A stretch of 64,000 nt of DNA from Gammaproteobacteria bacterium (GCA_903970465.1 CAJCIO010000149.1:45097-109096); one strand, 5' to 3'; numbered from the stretch's first letter, positions 1 through 8,295 are shown. Notes: generated by a model from the letters alone, not told the origin. Made by a program: numbers and translations.

Positions 1-895
1 GCAGCCATTGCGCCAAGGCACTGCCGCCTTGCCCGGTGGGGTCGGCGCGTTCGCGCAAGCGGTGGCTGACTACCGAGGGCAGCACGGCTTGCACGTCTTC
101 AGGTATCACATAGTCGCGCCCCACCACCAAGGCCCAGGCCCGCGCCGCCGCCAACAAGGCCAGGCTGCCACGCGGCGACAATCCCCAGGCGAATTGGGGT
201 TGTGTGCGCGTCGCCTCGACCAGGCGCAGGACATAATCGACCAGTGCATCGCTGACTCGCACGCGCTTAGCCTGGGCCTGCAACTCGGCGAGCTGTGCAT
301 GACTGAGCAACGCCGTCATGCGTGGCAGCAGATCCCGGCGCGCCTCGCCCAGCAGCAAGGCTTTTTCGGCCGCCTTGGCCGGATAACCAAGGGACAGACG
401 CATGAGAAAGCGATCAAGCTGTGATTCCGGCAGGGCGAAGGTGCCGCCCTGGCTGCTGGGGTTCTGCGTGGCTATGACGAAAAACGGTTGCGGCAGCGGG
501 CGTGTCGCGCCTTCGATGGTCACCTGCCCTTCTTCCATGGCTTCGAGTAGGGCGCTCTGGCTCTTGGGGGTGGCACGGTTGATTTCATCGGCCAGGATCA
601 GTTCGGCGAAAATCGGCCCGGGGTGGAACACGAACTGGCCGCTGTCCTTGTCGAACACCGAGGTACCGAGGATGTCGCTGGGGAGCAGGTCGGAGGTGAA
701 CTGGATGCGCTGAAAGCTCAGGCCCAATACTTTTGCCAGGGTATGGCTGAGGGTGGTCTTGCCCATGCCGGGCAGGTCTTCGATCAACAGATGACCGTTG
801 GCGATCAGGCAGGTCAGCGCCAGGCGAACCTGGACTTCCTTGCCCAGGAGTATTTCATTGACGGCTTGCAGACAGGCTTCAAGTGCATGACGCAT
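1..895 (-). CDS. MoxR-family AAA+ ATPase, C-terminus cut by window edge
   Basis: AAA+ ATPase of the MoxR family, usually a chaperone that works with neighbouring VWA-domain proteins. About 298 residues are visible; the C-terminus lies outside the window. Walker A is seen as EDLPGMGKTT near residue 40 and Walker B as LILADEINRA near residue 100, followed by the sensor region VIATQNPSSQGGTF. The start is the ATG at 893-895 (MRHALEACLQAV), with AGGGAG about ten bases upstream. Since transcription runs leftward, the usual partners (DUF58 and VWA proteins) would lie to the left, outside the window. Family is seen directly; the substrate cannot be inferred. Confidence 0.9.
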   Translation of the reverse strand, partial: MRHALEACLQAVNEILLGKEVQVRLALTCLIANGHLLIEDLPGMGKTTLSHTLAKVLGLSFQRIQFTSDLLPSDILGTSVFDKDSGQFVFHPGPIFAELILADEINRATPKSQSALLEAMEEGQVTIEGATRPLPQPFFVIATQNPSSQGGTFALPESQLDRFLMRLSLGYPAKAAEKALLLGEARRDLLPRMTALLSHAQLAELQAQAKRVRVSDALVDYVLRLVEATRTQPQFAWGLSPRGSLALLAAARAWALVVGRDYVIPEDVQAVLPSVVSHRLRERADPTGQGGSALAQWL

Positions 896-968
896 GGCTC
901 GACGCTCCCTGTACCGATAGCCCAAGGCACCTGCCGCCGGCCTGGCAGACAGTACCTACTGCGGACGA

Positions 969-1247
969 TCAACGCCCGGCGCGAGACTCACGAATGTAGA
1001 AGCGTGCCTTCTCGGCCTTGCTGTCGCAACCCTCGAACGCTTCGACTTGCTGTTGGGTCTTGGCGCCAGTCAACAGGCCCAGCGCCTTGGAGTAGCTCAC
1101 CGTGCCGGCAAAACCTTCGGCCTTGGCCAGGTCCAGTTCGTGCCAGGCGGCGTCCAGATTGGTGGCGCAGCTATCGCGATAGGCGGTCTTGCCGGCGCAA
1201 CCCGTCAGTACCAAAGCAAACAACGGCACACAGATCCAGGCTTTCAT
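969..1247 (-). CDS. Small lipoprotein of unknown function
   Basis: A 92-residue protein with a lipoprotein signal peptide (MKAWICVPLFALVLTGCAGK, lipobox LTGC), so probably anchored in the envelope through the cysteine near residue 17. The mature part is about 75 residues, polar, with two further cysteines (DSCATN and FEGCDSK) that could form a disulfide. The start at 1245-1247 is chosen over an upstream in-frame start because it opens the signal peptide and has GAGGTG at good spacing. I do not recognise a characterised family. It is on the same strand as the MoxR gene, 73 bases upstream of it, and could be co-transcribed. Confidence 0.75.
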   Translation of the reverse strand: MKAWICVPLFALVLTGCAGKTAYRDSCATNLDAAWHELDLAKAEGFAGTVSYSKALGLLTGAKTQQQVEAFEGCDSKAEKARFYIRESRAGR

Positions 1248-1404
1248 GGGTGACACCTCGAGAAAAAACATAGGGTAGTGCCCAATCAGACGTTTCACCT
1301 AGCGATAAGTGCCGTTCGTCTGCTCTTTTTAACCGGTATTTCATACGCTGGAACTACCGATGCGTGGCATGCTGATGGCATTGCGGCGACGGGGGAATTG
1401 ATCG

Positions 1405-2448
1405 GTGAAAAAGCGAGTGGCATTGGTCCTCGGCTCTGGCGGTGCGCGCGGTTATGCGCACATTGGGGTGATCGAGGAAATCGAACGGCGCGGCTACGAA
1501 ATCGGCTGCATTGCCGGATGCTCCATGGGCGCGGTGGTGGGGGGCATTTACGCCGCCGGCAAGCTCGATGAATACCGGCACTGGATAGAGAGCCTGGATT
1601 ATCTCGACGTACTGCGCCTGGTGGATGTCAGTTTCAAGCTGGGCGCCATCCGTGGCGAGAAGGTGTTCGGGCAAATTCGAAAGATCGTCGGCGAGATTAA
1701 TATCGAGGACCTGCGCATTCCTTACACTGCCGTCGCCACCGACCTGACGAACCAACAGGAGATCTGGTTTCAGGAAGGTTGCTTGCACCAGGCCATGCGC
1801 GCTTCGGCGGCGATCCCGAGTCTGTTCACCCCGGTAGTCCAGGGCAATCGCACGCTAGTCGATGGCGGCTTGTTGAATCCGTTGCCGATCGTGCCGGTGG
1901 TGTCCAGCCACTGCGACCTGATCATTGCCGTGAACCTCAACTCCACGGCGCAGAATCATTACACGCTGCCGGTGATCGAGCGGCCGGCGGCGTTCCGTTT
2001 GCGCTTCGATCAATTGCTCAGCTCGCTGGGGTCGCATTTGCCGTTCCGGCGCAAGCAAGCCGAGCAACTGCTGCGCCTGGAGCAACAGAGCCTGCTGGCC
2101 GATGCCGCCGTGCTGCCCAATCCGTGGCTGGCCGAAGCCGCCAACCCGGCGATGCAACAAGCGGCTGCCGCACCGCTGGCCGAAGCCGCGCCCAAATCGG
2201 CGACCGGCTCGGTGATCATCGACAACGTCGGCCCGGCCTCCTTGCTGGACCTGATCAACCAGAGTTTCGAGGTCATGCAGACCTCGCTGGCGCAGTACAA
2301 GATTGCCGGCTATCCACCGGACGTCTTGATCAATGTGCCGAAGCGGGTTTGCCGGTTTTTCGAGTTCTACAAGGCGCCGGAACTGATCGCCCTGGGGCGG
2401 GATATCGCCAGCGATACGCTGGACAACTACGAGTCGCAGCAGCACTGA
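1405..2448 (+). CDS. Patatin-like phospholipase (RssA-type)
   Basis: Patatin-like serine hydrolase of 347 residues, expected to hydrolyse acyl ester bonds with a Ser-Asp dyad. The N-terminus carries the oxyanion-hole glycine loop GSGGARG (residues 10-16), the nucleophile elbow GCSMG (GxSxG, Ser about residue 40) and the catalytic Asp in DGGLLNP (about residue 153). The C-terminal third is family-specific; it holds an Ala-rich linker. The start is GTG at 1405, since the glycine loop follows at the usual distance and no ATG lies nearby. It is convergent with kdpE, separated by 35 bases that hold a lone half-REP (around 2459-2475). Physiological substrate unknown. Confidence 0.88.
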   Translation: MKKRVALVLGSGGARGYAHIGVIEEIERRGYEIGCIAGCSMGAVVGGIYAAGKLDEYRHWIESLDYLDVLRLVDVSFKLGAIRGEKVFGQIRKIVGEINIEDLRIPYTAVATDLTNQQEIWFQEGCLHQAMRASAAIPSLFTPVVQGNRTLVDGGLLNPLPIVPVVSSHCDLIIAVNLNSTAQNHYTLPVIERPAAFRLRFDQLLSSLGSHLPFRRKQAEQLLRLEQQSLLADAAVLPNPWLAEAANPAMQQAAAAPLAEAAPKSATGSVIIDNVGPASLLDLINQSFEVMQTSLAQYKIAGYPPDVLINVPKRVCRFFEFYKAPELIALGRDIASDTLDNYESQQH

Positions 2449-2483
2449 AAAATCTGCAGCGAGGGGGCTGCGCACCAAAAGCA

Positions 2484-3170
2484 CTAAAGCATTCGATACC
2501 CCACCCCAGGCTCGGTGACGATATAGCGCGGCGCGGTGGGGTCGTCGCCGAGCTTGTGGCGCAGATGGCCAACCACGATACGCAGGTAATGACTGTCCTC
2601 GGCGTGGCTCGGCCCCCAGATGTCCTTGAGCAACTGCTGCTGGGTCAGCACGCGGCCGGCATGCTGGGCCAGTAACGCCAGCAGCGCGTACTCCTTGCGA
2701 GTCAGGGTTACCGTCAGGCCCGCCAGCGACACCTGCCGGGACGCCAGATCGATACTCAACTCGCCCCGCGTCAGGATCGCCGAACTGCTGCCCGGCACCA
2801 CTGCGGCCTGACGCAACAACACCCGCACCCGGGCGAGGAATTCCTGGATGCCAAAGGGCTTGCTCACGTAATCATTGGCGCCGCCGTCCAGCGCCTCGAC
2901 CTTGTCGCTCTCCCCGGCGCGCACCGACAACACCAGCACCGGCACCGCCGACCATTGCCGCAACTCGCGCAGCACCGCTTGGCCATCCATGTCCGGCAGG
3001 CCGAGATCCAGCACCACCAGCGCGGGGCTTGCCAGCGCGGCCTGAGTCAGACCCTCCTCACCGCTGCCTGCCTCGATCACCTGGTAACCCTGGGAGCTGA
3101 GGCTGATGCGCAGGAACTTGCGGATCTGTGGTTCGTCGTCGATGACCAGAATGGTGGGGGGCTGACTCAT
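2484..3170 (-). CDS. kdpE: KdpE-type response regulator (orphan)
   Basis: OmpR/PhoB-family response regulator of 228 residues. The receiver domain has the acidic pair IDDE (about 11-13), the phospho-acceptor in VLDLGLPDMDG (about 54) and the Lys in VSKPFG (about 103); a winged-helix DNA-binding domain follows, with a typical end (GVGYRML). Best match by eye is KdpE, which activates the high-affinity K+ ATPase operon kdpFABC on signals from KdpD. The ATG lies five bases past the stop of a truncated kdpD reading frame, the usual kdpDE junction. No kdpFABC or intact kdpD is present, so KdpE here has lost its sensor and target locally. It may act on other promoters or be a relic. Confidence 0.85.
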   Translation of the reverse strand: MSQPPTILVIDDEPQIRKFLRISLSSQGYQVIEAGSGEEGLTQAALASPALVVLDLGLPDMDGQAVLRELRQWSAVPVLVLSVRAGESDKVEALDGGANDYVSKPFGIQEFLARVRVLLRQAAVVPGSSSAILTRGELSIDLASRQVSLAGLTVTLTRKEYALLALLAQHAGRVLTQQQLLKDIWGPSHAEDSHYLRIVVGHLRHKLGDDPTAPRYIVTEPGVGYRML

Positions 3171-3173
3171 GGT

Positions 3174-3290
3174 TCAGGCATCTTCCAAATCGCCGGGCTG
3201 GCGCTGCAGCGGCAAGCATAAAGTGATGCAAGGGCCTTTGCCATCGATGCCCGCGCCGACTTCGATGCGCTGCGGCGACAGGCGTATTAT
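3174..3290 (-). pseudogene. kdpD 3'-terminal remnant
   Basis: In the frame ending at TGA 3174-3176 the translation reads SPQRIEVGAGIDGKG then PCITLCLPLQRQPGDLEDA and stops. This has the look of the end of a histidine-kinase ATPase domain (glycine-rich turn, then the final LPL strand) followed by a short acidic tail, as in KdpD. Only about 40 codons remain and there is no start codon, H-box or N-box. The frame stays open for some 20 more codons upstream but that part does not look like KdpD. Position immediately before kdpE and the family match support a deletion that removed most of kdpD and kdpFABC. The exact left boundary is an estimate. Confidence 0.6.
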
Positions 3291-3368
3291 CAGTACGACC
3301 AATCCAAAGCATCCTACTTCAGGGGAGTGACAAGGATAAATCCGCATAAAAATTCGCCAGAAACGCAG

Positions 3369-3388
3369 ATGTATCTAGACTGATACAT
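3369..3388. promoter_or_regulatory. Inverted repeat ATGTATC-N6-GATACAT
   Basis: A perfect 7-base inverted repeat with a 6-base spacer lies in the 250-base gap between the kdpD remnant and the downstream response-regulator gene. It overlaps a possible weak promoter: TGATAC (3381-3386), 17 bases, CATACT (3404-3409). The symmetry suits a dimeric regulator, perhaps autoregulation by the downstream OmpR-like protein; the regulator is not identifiable from sequence. Confidence 0.4.
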
Positions 3389-3544
3389 TCAGGAAATGCC
3401 CGGCATACTTATCCCCTGTACCGTCCGGCCACCGGACGCTGCAGTCGACAGATCGCACGCTCTTTGCGACCCGCAACTGTCCTGCACTTTACACCCCGCC
3501 GCCTGCCGCAAGGCCGGCGGCCTACCAGGCAGATGACCGCAAGC

Positions 3545-4309
3545 ATGCAGAACTCCCCGATCTCCTCCAGCGATGCCAGCAAAGCTTCCCTCGGTGAAGA
3601 CGAAAAACGCTGGAACACCCGCGCGCTCATCGTTGACGACGACGTGCCGATTCGCGAGCTGCTGATCGATTACCTGGCCCGCTTCGGCATCCTCGGCTTC
3701 GGCGTGACCGATGGCGAGGGCATGCGCCAGGCGTTGCAGGAAGACGTCTTCGACGTCGTGGTGCTGGACCTGATGCTGCCCGGCGAAGACGGCTTGTCCC
3801 TATGCCGCTGGCTGCGTGCCGAATCGGATATTCCGATTCTGATGCTCACCGCGCGTTGCGAACCGACCGACCGTATCATCGGCCTTGAATTGGGCGCCGA
3901 CGATTACATGGCCAAGCCCTTCGAGCCTCGTGAACTGGTGGCGCGTATTCAGACCATCCTGCGCCGCGTGCGTGACGATCGCAGCGACCAGCGTGGCAAC
4001 GTGCGCTTCGATAACTGGCGCCTGAACAGCGTGCTGCGCCAGTTGATCTCCGCCGATGGCCTGGTGGTGCCGCTGTCCAATGCCGAATTCCGCCTGTTAT
4101 GGGTTTTCCTTGAGCGACCACGCCGGGTGCTGAGCCGCGAGCAACTGCTGGATGCCGCCCGGGGCCGCTCGATCGAAGCCTTCGACCGCAGCATCGACCT
4201 GCTGGTCTCGCGCCTGCGGCAGAAACTCGGTGACGATCCAAAAGCCCCACAGTTGATCAAGACCGTGCGTGGCGAAGGCTACCTGTTCGATGCGAGAGAA
4301 ATTGGCTGA
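3545..4309 (+). CDS. OmpR-family response regulator
   Basis: Response regulator of about 254 residues with an unusual 25-residue Ser-rich N-terminal extension before the receiver domain. Receiver motifs: ALIVDDDVPIRE, phospho-acceptor in VVLDLMLPGEDG, Lys in MAKPFEPRE. The C-terminal winged helix ends in VRGEGYLFDAREIG, typical of OmpR relatives. The stop overlaps the start of the histidine-kinase gene (ATGA at 4306-4309), so the two are translationally coupled. The start is uncertain: ATG 3545 is used, ATG 3533 is equally possible and neither has a strong ribosome-binding site. Regulon unknown. Confidence 0.88.
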   Translation: MQNSPISSSDASKASLGEDEKRWNTRALIVDDDVPIRELLIDYLARFGILGFGVTDGEGMRQALQEDVFDVVVLDLMLPGEDGLSLCRWLRAESDIPILMLTARCEPTDRIIGLELGADDYMAKPFEPRELVARIQTILRRVRDDRSDQRGNVRFDNWRLNSVLRQLISADGLVVPLSNAEFRLLWVFLERPRRVLSREQLLDAARGRSIEAFDRSIDLLVSRLRQKLGDDPKAPQLIKTVRGEGYLFDAREIG

Positions 4310-5409
4310 TGCGAGGCGATACGCTGTTCGCCAGGCTGTTCGGCGTCTCGCTGGGGGCGATCATCATCGCCCACCTGCTTGCGTTTCTGTGGTTCCAGGC
4401 GTATGGCGGCCCACCGCCGCCGCCCCCTCCTCCGCACATGCAGCCGAACGAGTCGTTTGTCGACAGCGCCAATGCCAGCGCCGATGAAAAGATCGAGGAA
4501 TTCGAGCGCAACCAACACCTGCGCCCGCGTCAGCGCCCGTGGTGGGGCGGGCCACTGGTGCCTTTCATATTTCAATTCTTCATCCTGATCATCGCTGCCT
4601 GGTATGGTGCCAAGTTGCTTGCGCGTCCCATCCAGCGCTTCAGCGAAGCCGCCGAACGCCTGAGTGAAAACCTCGATGCGCCAGCCCTGGAAGAAACCGG
4701 CCCTCGTGAAGCGCGGCGAGCGGCCAGCACTTTCAATCTGATGCAACGGCGCATCCGCGAACAGGTGCAGCAGCGTTCACGCATGCTCGGCGCGGTGTCC
4801 CACGACCTGCGCACGCCGCTGTCACGGCTCAAGTTGCGCCTGGAACAGATCGACAACGAGAAACTCCAGGGTCAGATGCGCCAGGATCTGGACGACATGA
4901 TCAGCATGCTCGACTCCACCCTCACCTACCTGCACGAACAGCGCACCAGCGAGGCCCTGCAGCGCTACGACCTGCAGGCGCTGGTGGAATCGCTCTGCGA
5001 AAACGCCGAAGACAACGGTGCACTGGTCGAAGCCCGCGGCCAGTGCGCGCCGCTGCAGACGCAGCCCATGGCGCTGCGTTCATGCTTGAGCAATCTGTTG
5101 GATAACGCGCTGCGCTACGCCGGTGCGACCCAGATCGAAATCACCGATAGCGCCACCCAGGTGGTGGTGCGGGTGATCGATCACGGTCCAGGTATCAGTG
5201 CCGACAAGCGCGAAGCGGTGTTCGAACCGTTTTTCCGCCTTGAAGGCTCGCGCAATCGCAATTCCGGCGGCGTAGGGCTGGGCATGACCATCGCCAAGGA
5301 GGCCGCTCATCGCCTCGGCGGCAGCCTCAGCCTGGAGGAAACACCCGGCGGAGGCCTGACGGCCGTGGTTCGCCTGCCCCGCAGCGAGCAAGCCGCGCTC
5401 AAGACCTAG
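4309..5409 (+). CDS. EnvZ-type sensor histidine kinase
   Basis: Inner-membrane histidine kinase of 366 residues, partner of the upstream response regulator. Order: TM1 (about 10-31), short periplasmic part that begins with eight consecutive prolines then HMQPNE and is rich in acidic and Arg residues, TM2 (about 86-105), HAMP-like linker, HisKA with H-box SHDLRTPLS (His about 165), N-box LSNLLDNALRYA, G1 DHGPGIS, G2 GGVGLGMTIA. All catalytic motifs are intact. The periplasmic part is only about 55 residues, so an EnvZ-like mode of sensing (membrane or small ligand) is more likely than a folded PAS sensor. The signal is unknown. Confidence 0.9.
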   Translation: MRGDTLFARLFGVSLGAIIIAHLLAFLWFQAYGGPPPPPPPPHMQPNESFVDSANASADEKIEEFERNQHLRPRQRPWWGGPLVPFIFQFFILIIAAWYGAKLLARPIQRFSEAAERLSENLDAPALEETGPREARRAASTFNLMQRRIREQVQQRSRMLGAVSHDLRTPLSRLKLRLEQIDNEKLQGQMRQDLDDMISMLDSTLTYLHEQRTSEALQRYDLQALVESLCENAEDNGALVEARGQCAPLQTQPMALRSCLSNLLDNALRYAGATQIEITDSATQVVVRVIDHGPGISADKREAVFEPFFRLEGSRNRNSGGVGLGMTIAKEAAHRLGGSLSLEETPGGGLTAVVRLPRSEQAALKT

Positions 5410-5463
5410 CAGCGCCGATACAATCGCCACACACGCTGGACATACTTTGTTGCAATTCTCCAT

Positions 5464-5487
5464 GGGCCGGTGGACCGTCACCGGCCC
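5464..5487 (+). other. GC-rich perfect hairpin in leader of EF-hand gene
   Basis: GGGCCGGTG, loop GACCGT, CACCGGCCC: a 9-bp perfect stem between the histidine kinase gene and the EF-hand gene, 20 bases before the latter's start. There is no T-tract, so it is not a classical terminator; it may be a leader structure or a stabilising hairpin at the 3' end of the upstream message. Confidence 0.5.
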
Positions 5488-5507
5488 AACACAGGGGAGC
5501 ATGCCCA

Positions 5508-6293
5508 ATGATCAGTGGCATCAGCAGTTCTTCGAGCTATTACAGCTCACTCAGCAGCACAAACAGCACGACCAGTACCACCACCAGCGCCGCTGCCGCC
5601 AAGAAATTCCAGGAGCAGCTGTTCGCCAGTCTGGACACCGACGGCGACGGCTCGGTCAGCAGCACCGAGCTGAGCACTGCGCTGTCCAGCAGCGAAAGCA
5701 GCGGCGACAAAGGTCTGAGCGGTATTCTGGTGAGCTTGAGCCAGAACTTCAGCAAGCTCGATGGCGACTCCAGCAGCGGGTTGAGCCTGGATGAGCTGGA
5801 GGCAGGCACTCAGCCACCGAGTGACGGCCCTGGCGACAGCCAGATGGTCGACGACCTGCTCGCCTCTCTGGACAGCAATGGCGACGGCTCGGTCAGCAGC
5901 GACGAGTTGAGCACCGCACTGAGCAGCGCTGGCAGCAGCACCGACAGCAGCAAGGTGTTTTCGGCGCTGGATACCAACAAGGACGGCACCATCAGCTCAG
6001 ACGAGTTGGCCGCTGCCATGGCCCCTCCGCCACCGCCACCCGCTCAGAACTCCAGCTCGACCTCCAGCGATGCCTTGTTCAGCGCCCTAGACAGCGATGG
6101 CAATGGCAGCATCTCGGCCTCCGAGTTGAGCAGCGCGATGAGCAGCGACAGCTCCAGCACCAGCAGCTCTGACAGCAGCAGTAGCCAGAGTGAAACGTCT
6201 GCAGCACTGAGCAAACTGATCGCCAGCATCAATCGCGAGTATCAGTTGGATAACAGCCAGAGTGTGGGTAGTCAGTTGACTGCTTCTGCGTGA
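5508..6293 (+). CDS. Ser-rich protein with five EF-hand loops
   Basis: A 261-residue acidic protein of low complexity (very rich in Ser, Asp, Thr) with five 12-residue EF-hand-type loops: DTDGDGSVSSTE (43-54), a weaker DGDSSSGLSLDE (85-96), DSNGDGSVSSDE (122-133), DTNKDGTISSDE (155-166), DSDGNGSISASE (195-206). Four have Asp at positions 1, 3 and 5 or equivalent and Glu at 12, so calcium binding is likely. A Pro-rich linker (APPPPPPAQ) precedes the last loop. There is no Sec signal peptide or TM segment; the Ser/Thr-rich first 30 residues suggest possible export by another route, unproven. ATG at 5508 has AGGGGAG nine bases upstream. It is related by composition to XopAW/EF-hand proteins; function unknown. 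Confidence 0.85.
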   Translation: MISGISSSSSYYSSLSSTNSTTSTTTSAAAAKKFQEQLFASLDTDGDGSVSSTELSTALSSSESSGDKGLSGILVSLSQNFSKLDGDSSSGLSLDELEAGTQPPSDGPGDSQMVDDLLASLDSNGDGSVSSDELSTALSSAGSSTDSSKVFSALDTNKDGTISSDELAAAMAPPPPPPAQNSSSTSSDALFSALDSDGNGSISASELSSAMSSDSSSTSSSDSSSSQSETSAALSKLIASINREYQLDNSQSVGSQLTASA

Positions 6294-6303
6294 AGCCATT
6301 GCC

Positions 6304-6392
6304 CTGTAGCGAGGGGGCCTGCCCCCGAAAAATATAGAACCAGCGACATTGCATCGTCTGGCATTTTTCGGAGGCAAGCCTCCTCGCTACAG
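6304..6392. repeat. REP doublet (REPIN)
   Basis: CTGTAGCGAGGGGGCCTGCC (6304-) is mirrored by GGCAAGCCTCCTCGCTACAG (ending 6392) about 50 bases later. This is the inverted pair of REP palindromes (GCGAGGGGGC type) common between genes in the P. fluorescens group. It lies between convergent genes and may act as a transcript end. Similar pairs are at 19702 and 21284. Confidence 0.8.
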
Positions 6393-6405
6393 GGATGGAT
6401 GTGGT

Positions 6406-7446
6406 TCAGACTGCCTTCTGCGTACGCGTCCAGTCCATCAGCAAACTGTAGGCCACCGCCAGCAGCGTCGGGCCGATGAACAGTCCGATGAAACCGAACG
6501 CCAGCAACCCGCCAAATACCCCCAGCAGCACAATCACCAACGGCAGATCACCACCCCGGCTGATCAGATACGGCTTGAGCACGTTGTCGACGCCACTGAT
6601 GACGAACGTCCCGTAGACGCCGAGAAAGATCGCCATCCCGTAGTCGCCCTTCCACGCCAGCCACAGTGTCGCTGGTACCCATGCCAGGGGCGGCCCCATG
6701 GGGATCAGGCTGAGCATGAAGGTGGCTATGCCCAGCACCAGCGCGCCCGGTACACCGGCAATCAAAAAGCCGATCAGCGCCAGCAGCGCCTGCGCGGCTG
6801 CCGTACCGATCACGCCATTGACCACCCGCTGAACCGTACCGGCCACCAGCTCCAGGTAGTAACCGGCCCGCTCGGCGATCAAGCGTTCCAGCAAGCGCAG
6901 CACAAAGGCTTCGACCCGGGGCCCATCACGGTAGAAGAAAAACACGAACACCAGGCTCAAGGTCAACTCCAGCAAGCCGCCGCCCACTTGCGCGCTGCGT
7001 GCGAGCAACCAGTTGCCAACCTGGCCGAAGTACGGCTTGGCGCTCTGCAGCAAGGCCGCCCCCTGGTGGTCGAGGCTCTCCCAGGTCTGCAGCAGCCGTG
7101 GCCCTACCAGTGGAAGATTGCCCAGCCAGTCCGGCGCCGCCGGCAGGCCGTCGACCTGAACGTCCCGAATGAAAGACGTGGCGTCGCGCACATGATCGAC
7201 CAGATTGAAGCCCAGCCACACCAGCGGCAAGATCACCAGCAGCATCCAGCCGCAGGTCAGAATCGCTGCCGCCAAGGTTTCCCGTCCACCCAGCCAGCGG
7301 GTCAACAGGCGCATCAACGGCCAACTGGCGTACGCGAGGATCGCCCCCCAGAGCAGCGCCGAAGCGAACGGCATCATCACCCACAGGCATGCCCCTAACA
7401 GCGCGAGCAGTAGAATCTGGACCAACAGGCGGTCGGTATTGAGCAT
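6406..7446 (-). CDS. AI-2E family transporter / permease (YdiK-like)
   Basis: Integral membrane protein of 346 residues of the AI-2 exporter family, seven to eight predicted TM segments: a hydrophobic pair at the N-terminus (LVQILLLALLGACLWVMM), a long amphipathic middle region (HVRDATSFIRDVQVDG...), then clustered helices with the family-typical stretch GVYGTFVISGVDNVLKPYLI near residue 270 and GFIGLFIGPTLLAV near the end. The start ATG at 7446 is preferred to the GTG twelve bases upstream because GGTGGAG sits six to seven bases before it. The family is broad; cargo cannot be told and the AI-2 name should not be read literally. Confidence 0.87.
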   Translation of the reverse strand: MLNTDRLLVQILLLALLGACLWVMMPFASALLWGAILAYASWPLMRLLTRWLGGRETLAAAILTCGWMLLVILPLVWLGFNLVDHVRDATSFIRDVQVDGLPAAPDWLGNLPLVGPRLLQTWESLDHQGAALLQSAKPYFGQVGNWLLARSAQVGGGLLELTLSLVFVFFFYRDGPRVEAFVLRLLERLIAERAGYYLELVAGTVQRVVNGVIGTAAAQALLALIGFLIAGVPGALVLGIATFMLSLIPMGPPLAWVPATLWLAWKGDYGMAIFLGVYGTFVISGVDNVLKPYLISRGGDLPLVIVLLGVFGGLLAFGFIGLFIGPTLLAVAYSLLMDWTRTQKAV

Positions 7447-7491
7447 TGCGGGCTCCACCCAAGAGAAAGCGGTACGGCTGCAGCCACAGGC

Positions 7492-8295
7492 TCAGCGAAT
7501 CAGTGTGATGTGCAACCCAGGTTGCTCCAGGGCGCCCAGTTCGAGGCGGGTTTGCCGTACCCCGGCAGCGACCAATGCCGTTTGCCAGGCCGCAGCCCCC
7601 TGTCCGGCCAATGTGACCCGCAGACTGCTGTCGAGGTTCAGGGCGCGGCTCAATAAGGTCACCCAAGGTGCGGCCGGCGCCGAGGCCAGGGCCGGGTAAT
7701 CGAGCATACCGGTGGTGCGCAGTTCGTTCAGCACAGTGGCAGGGGTGGGCAATACCTCGCCTAGCGGCGCATCGGCCGTGAACTGTTCGACGTGCATCGA
7801 AACGCGACGGTTGGTACGGGTGACGGAATAGACCGCCAACAGGGTATCGGCATCGGGTGAGGCCAGACGCAGGAGGAAGAACCTTTGCTGGTCATCGCCA
7901 CCGAGCAGCTTGGCGTTGCTGAAGATCTCGTTGGCCCACAGGCTGCTTTCACCGCACTCTCGCGCCTCGCACAAGAACAACAACTGCGTGCCGGGGGTCT
8001 GCAAGCTTTGCCGGGCGGCGGCGAACGCCTCCCTGGCATCGCGCTCGGGCGGCAGTTCATAGGTCACCGAACTGACCTGGCCGCGGGCGTTGATCTGCGA
8101 CTCCATGCGCAGTTGCCCGCTGATCTTGCGCAAGGCGCCCAAGGGGTAGATGCGTTCCTGCTCGTTGGCGGCGCGCTGATCGACGATCTTGGCATCGACC
8201 TCCTGTAGCCGGACGCCAACGTCAACGGCCCAGGCAGCCGGCACGGCCAGCGATGAAAGCAACAGCGCAAGGCTGGCCAGGTGAGGCTTTATCAT
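7492..8295 (-). CDS. DUF4892-domain exported protein
   Basis: A 267-residue protein with a Sec signal peptide (MIKPHLASLALLLSSLAVPAAWA), so periplasmic or outer-membrane associated. The mature sequence matches what I know of DUF4892 proteins of Pseudomonas: about 150 residues with a region LLFLCEARECGESSLWAN containing two close cysteines, then LGGDDQQRFFLLRLA, and a C-terminal part resembling an OmpA-like or BON-like alpha/beta fold (SLRVTLAGQGAAAWQTALVA). The start at 8295 has GGAG seven bases upstream and begins the signal peptide. Function unknown. It is on the same strand as its neighbours and probably co-transcribed with the hydrolase genes upstream. Confidence 0.82.
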   Translation of the reverse strand: MIKPHLASLALLLSSLAVPAAWAVDVGVRLQEVDAKIVDQRAANEQERIYPLGALRKISGQLRMESQINARGQVSSVTYELPPERDAREAFAAARQSLQTPGTQLLFLCEARECGESSLWANEIFSNAKLLGGDDQQRFFLLRLASPDADTLLAVYSVTRTNRRVSMHVEQFTADAPLGEVLPTPATVLNELRTTGMLDYPALASAPAAPWVTLLSRALNLDSSLRVTLAGQGAAAWQTALVAAGVRQTRLELGALEQPGLHITLIR

